A stretch of DNA of 14,284 bases from Desulfobacterales bacterium (GTDB lineage: Bacteria; Desulfobacterota; DSM-4660; Desulfatiglandales; B25-G16), in NCBI GenBank assembly GCA_013375385.1, contig JABXJY010000040.1, positions 1 through 14,284 of the forward strand, written 5' to 3'. The translations under genes were made by a program, and so were the position numbers. Positions 13,396-14,284 of this stretch are shown here, one piece after another. Positions within the stretch are counted from its first letter, which is position 1, and each line of letters starts with the position of its first letter. The notes under the pieces were generated by a model that saw only the letters and a list, made by a program, of their open reading frames with translations, ran no database searches and was not told where the DNA came from.

Positions 13396-14193
13396 TTATG
13401 TCCCTTTCTGCCTCCCCAGATAGGCCTCGATGACCTGAGGATCCTTCTGGACTTCCTCGGGAGAACCCTCCACAATCTTCGTCCCGAAATTCAGGACACA
13501 GACCCGATTCGAGAGATCCATGACAGGAGCCAGGTCGTGTTCGATCCAGACGATAGTCACGCCCAGGTCCCGGTGGACATCAAGGATGTAGCTCGCGATG
13601 TCCTCCTTCTCTTCAACGGCCATTCCTGACATGATCTCATCCAACAGGAGCAATTGTGGCCCCATGGCCAGGGCCCGTGCCATATCCACCCTTTTGCGAA
13701 CCCCCATGGGAAGGATTCCGACCGGGGAGTAGCGGAAGCTTGAAAGATCCATGAAATCGATAACCTCCTCCTCGATTTCCTCCCGATGCCTCATTTCATC
13801 GCGAACGATGTTGGGAAGCCGAAAAAAGCTTCCCAGAAGCGAAGACTTCATGAGAAAGTGACGGCCCAGTTTGATGGCGTCCAGCACGGTCATGCCCCGA
13901 AACAGTTCCACCTTCTGAAAGGTCCTGGCTACTCCAAGGGCGGCAACGGCGTGGGGCTTCATGCCCTTCAAATCGACCCCATTGAATTTGATGCCACCCC
14001 GATCAGGCCGGTAATGCATATTGATGCAATTGACCAGGCTGGTCTTTCCTGCACCATTGGGCCCTATGATTGAGAAGATATCGCCTCGTTGCACTGACAG
14101 ACTTATGTCATTCAGTACCTTTACTCCCCCGAAGGAGAGATGCAGGTCTTCGATCACCAAAAGGCTGTCTTTATTCTCTCCCTTTACAGCCAC
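13396..14193 (-). CDS. livG: Branched-chain amino acid-type ABC transporter ATP-binding protein (LivG)
   Basis: A 265-residue cytoplasmic ATPase of a HAAT importer. It has Walker A GPNGAGKT at 44-51, Q-loop TFQ at 91-93, signature LPMGVRKRVDMARAL at 161-175, Walker B LLLLDE at 181-186 and the H-loop His at about 219 in WIEHD. The signature is LPMGV in place of LSGGQ; a similar LPYGxQKR form is common in LivG proteins of these acyl-CoA-linked cassettes, so this is probably normal. The LivG-type insert (about 108-145) before the signature is present, as is the C-terminal GTKIVEGSPEEVQKDPQVIEAYLG. The start is GTG at 14193, overlapping the 3' end of livF by ten bases. It should work with LivF and the permease LivM. 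Confidence 0.94.
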   Translation of the reverse strand: MAVKGENKDSLLVIEDLHLSFGGVKVLNDISLSVQRGDIFSIIGPNGAGKTSLVNCINMHYRPDRGGIKFNGVDLKGMKPHAVAALGVARTFQKVELFRGMTVLDAIKLGRHFLMKSSLLGSFFRLPNIVRDEMRHREEIEEEVIDFMDLSSFRYSPVGILPMGVRKRVDMARALAMGPQLLLLDEIMSGMAVEEKEDIASYILDVHRDLGVTIVWIEHDLAPVMDLSNRVCVLNFGTKIVEGSPEEVQKDPQVIEAYLGRQKGT

Positions 14194-14284
14194 CGTTTTC
14201 TTCTCTTGTACCGTTTGGCTTCCTTGTAGCTCTTTCGTTCCTTTTCACCGGAACCCAAGTAGAACTCCCGCACATCCTCATTTT
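14184..14284 (-). CDS. livF: C-terminal end of a second liv ATPase (LivF), cut by right edge
   Basis: Only the last 32 residues are in the window, ending at TAA 14186-14184. They begin NEDVREFYLGSGEKERKSY and end in a Lys/Arg-rich KRYKRRKRWL tail. The EDVREFYLG stretch is the standard end of LivF ATPases (family motif ENxxVREAYLG), and a basic tail with RKSY is seen in the deltaproteobacterial version. Overlap with the livG GTG start supports translational coupling. The call rests on the short motif and the context. Confidence 0.75.
   Translation of the reverse strand, partial: NEDVREFYLGSGEKERKSYKEAKRYKRRKRWL

Overview
The window reads as a chromosomal segment of an anaerobic Gram-negative bacterium, most likely a Desulfobacterota (deltaproteobacterial) lineage. 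The reasons are a liv-type ABC cassette with an embedded long-chain acyl-CoA synthetase, several acyl-CoA ligases from different subfamilies, PilZ and zinc-ribbon/RDD proteins, and intergenic DNA rich in palindromes. No rRNA, tRNA, transposase or CRISPR array was found. The taxon is an inference. Every gene I can support lies on the minus strand, so transcription runs from high to low coordinates.

Reading in the direction of transcription. (i) 14284-10203 is a branched-chain-amino-acid-type ABC cassette: the 3' end of livF, then livG, a 200-bp spacer with tandem repeats, a 635-aa long-chain acyl-CoA synthetase, and livM, with stop/start overlaps at livF/livG and synthetase/livM. No livH and no substrate-binding gene lie between these genes. 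(ii) 10085-7114 carries a divergent AMP-binding acyl-CoA ligase with an altered P-loop and Glu where the catalytic Lys belongs, then a sodium:solute symporter 20 bp on. (iii) 7011-3447 is a GC-rich MacAB-type export operon: a periplasmic adaptor with an unusual Spy/CpxP-like C-terminal region, an ABC ATPase that has lost its signature motif and its frame, and an FtsX/MacB-type permease.

(iv) 3446-2890 is a roughly 550-bp stretch without genes. It holds nested inverted repeats, a composite three-stem palindrome and a good intrinsic terminator. (v) 2889-2220 holds two small AT-rich genes, a conserved 78-aa protein and a PilZ-domain protein. Each is preceded by a hairpin of related sequence. (vi) 2077-517 holds an 8-codon mini-ORF with its own Shine-Dalgarno, stopping one base before a malonyl-CoA-synthetase-like ligase. 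(vii) 391-1 is the start of a zinc-ribbon plus RDD membrane protein that runs off the left edge.

Functionally the right half looks like uptake plus CoA activation of carboxylic or branched-chain substrates: an ABC importer, an SSS symporter and ligases. The middle is a damaged, probably imported efflux operon, and the left end holds small regulatory proteins. The strongest points for a second look are the ATPase deletion, the Lys-to-Glu ligase, the adaptor with the Spy-like region, the composite palindrome and the mini-ORF. I see no clearly new multi-gene system.
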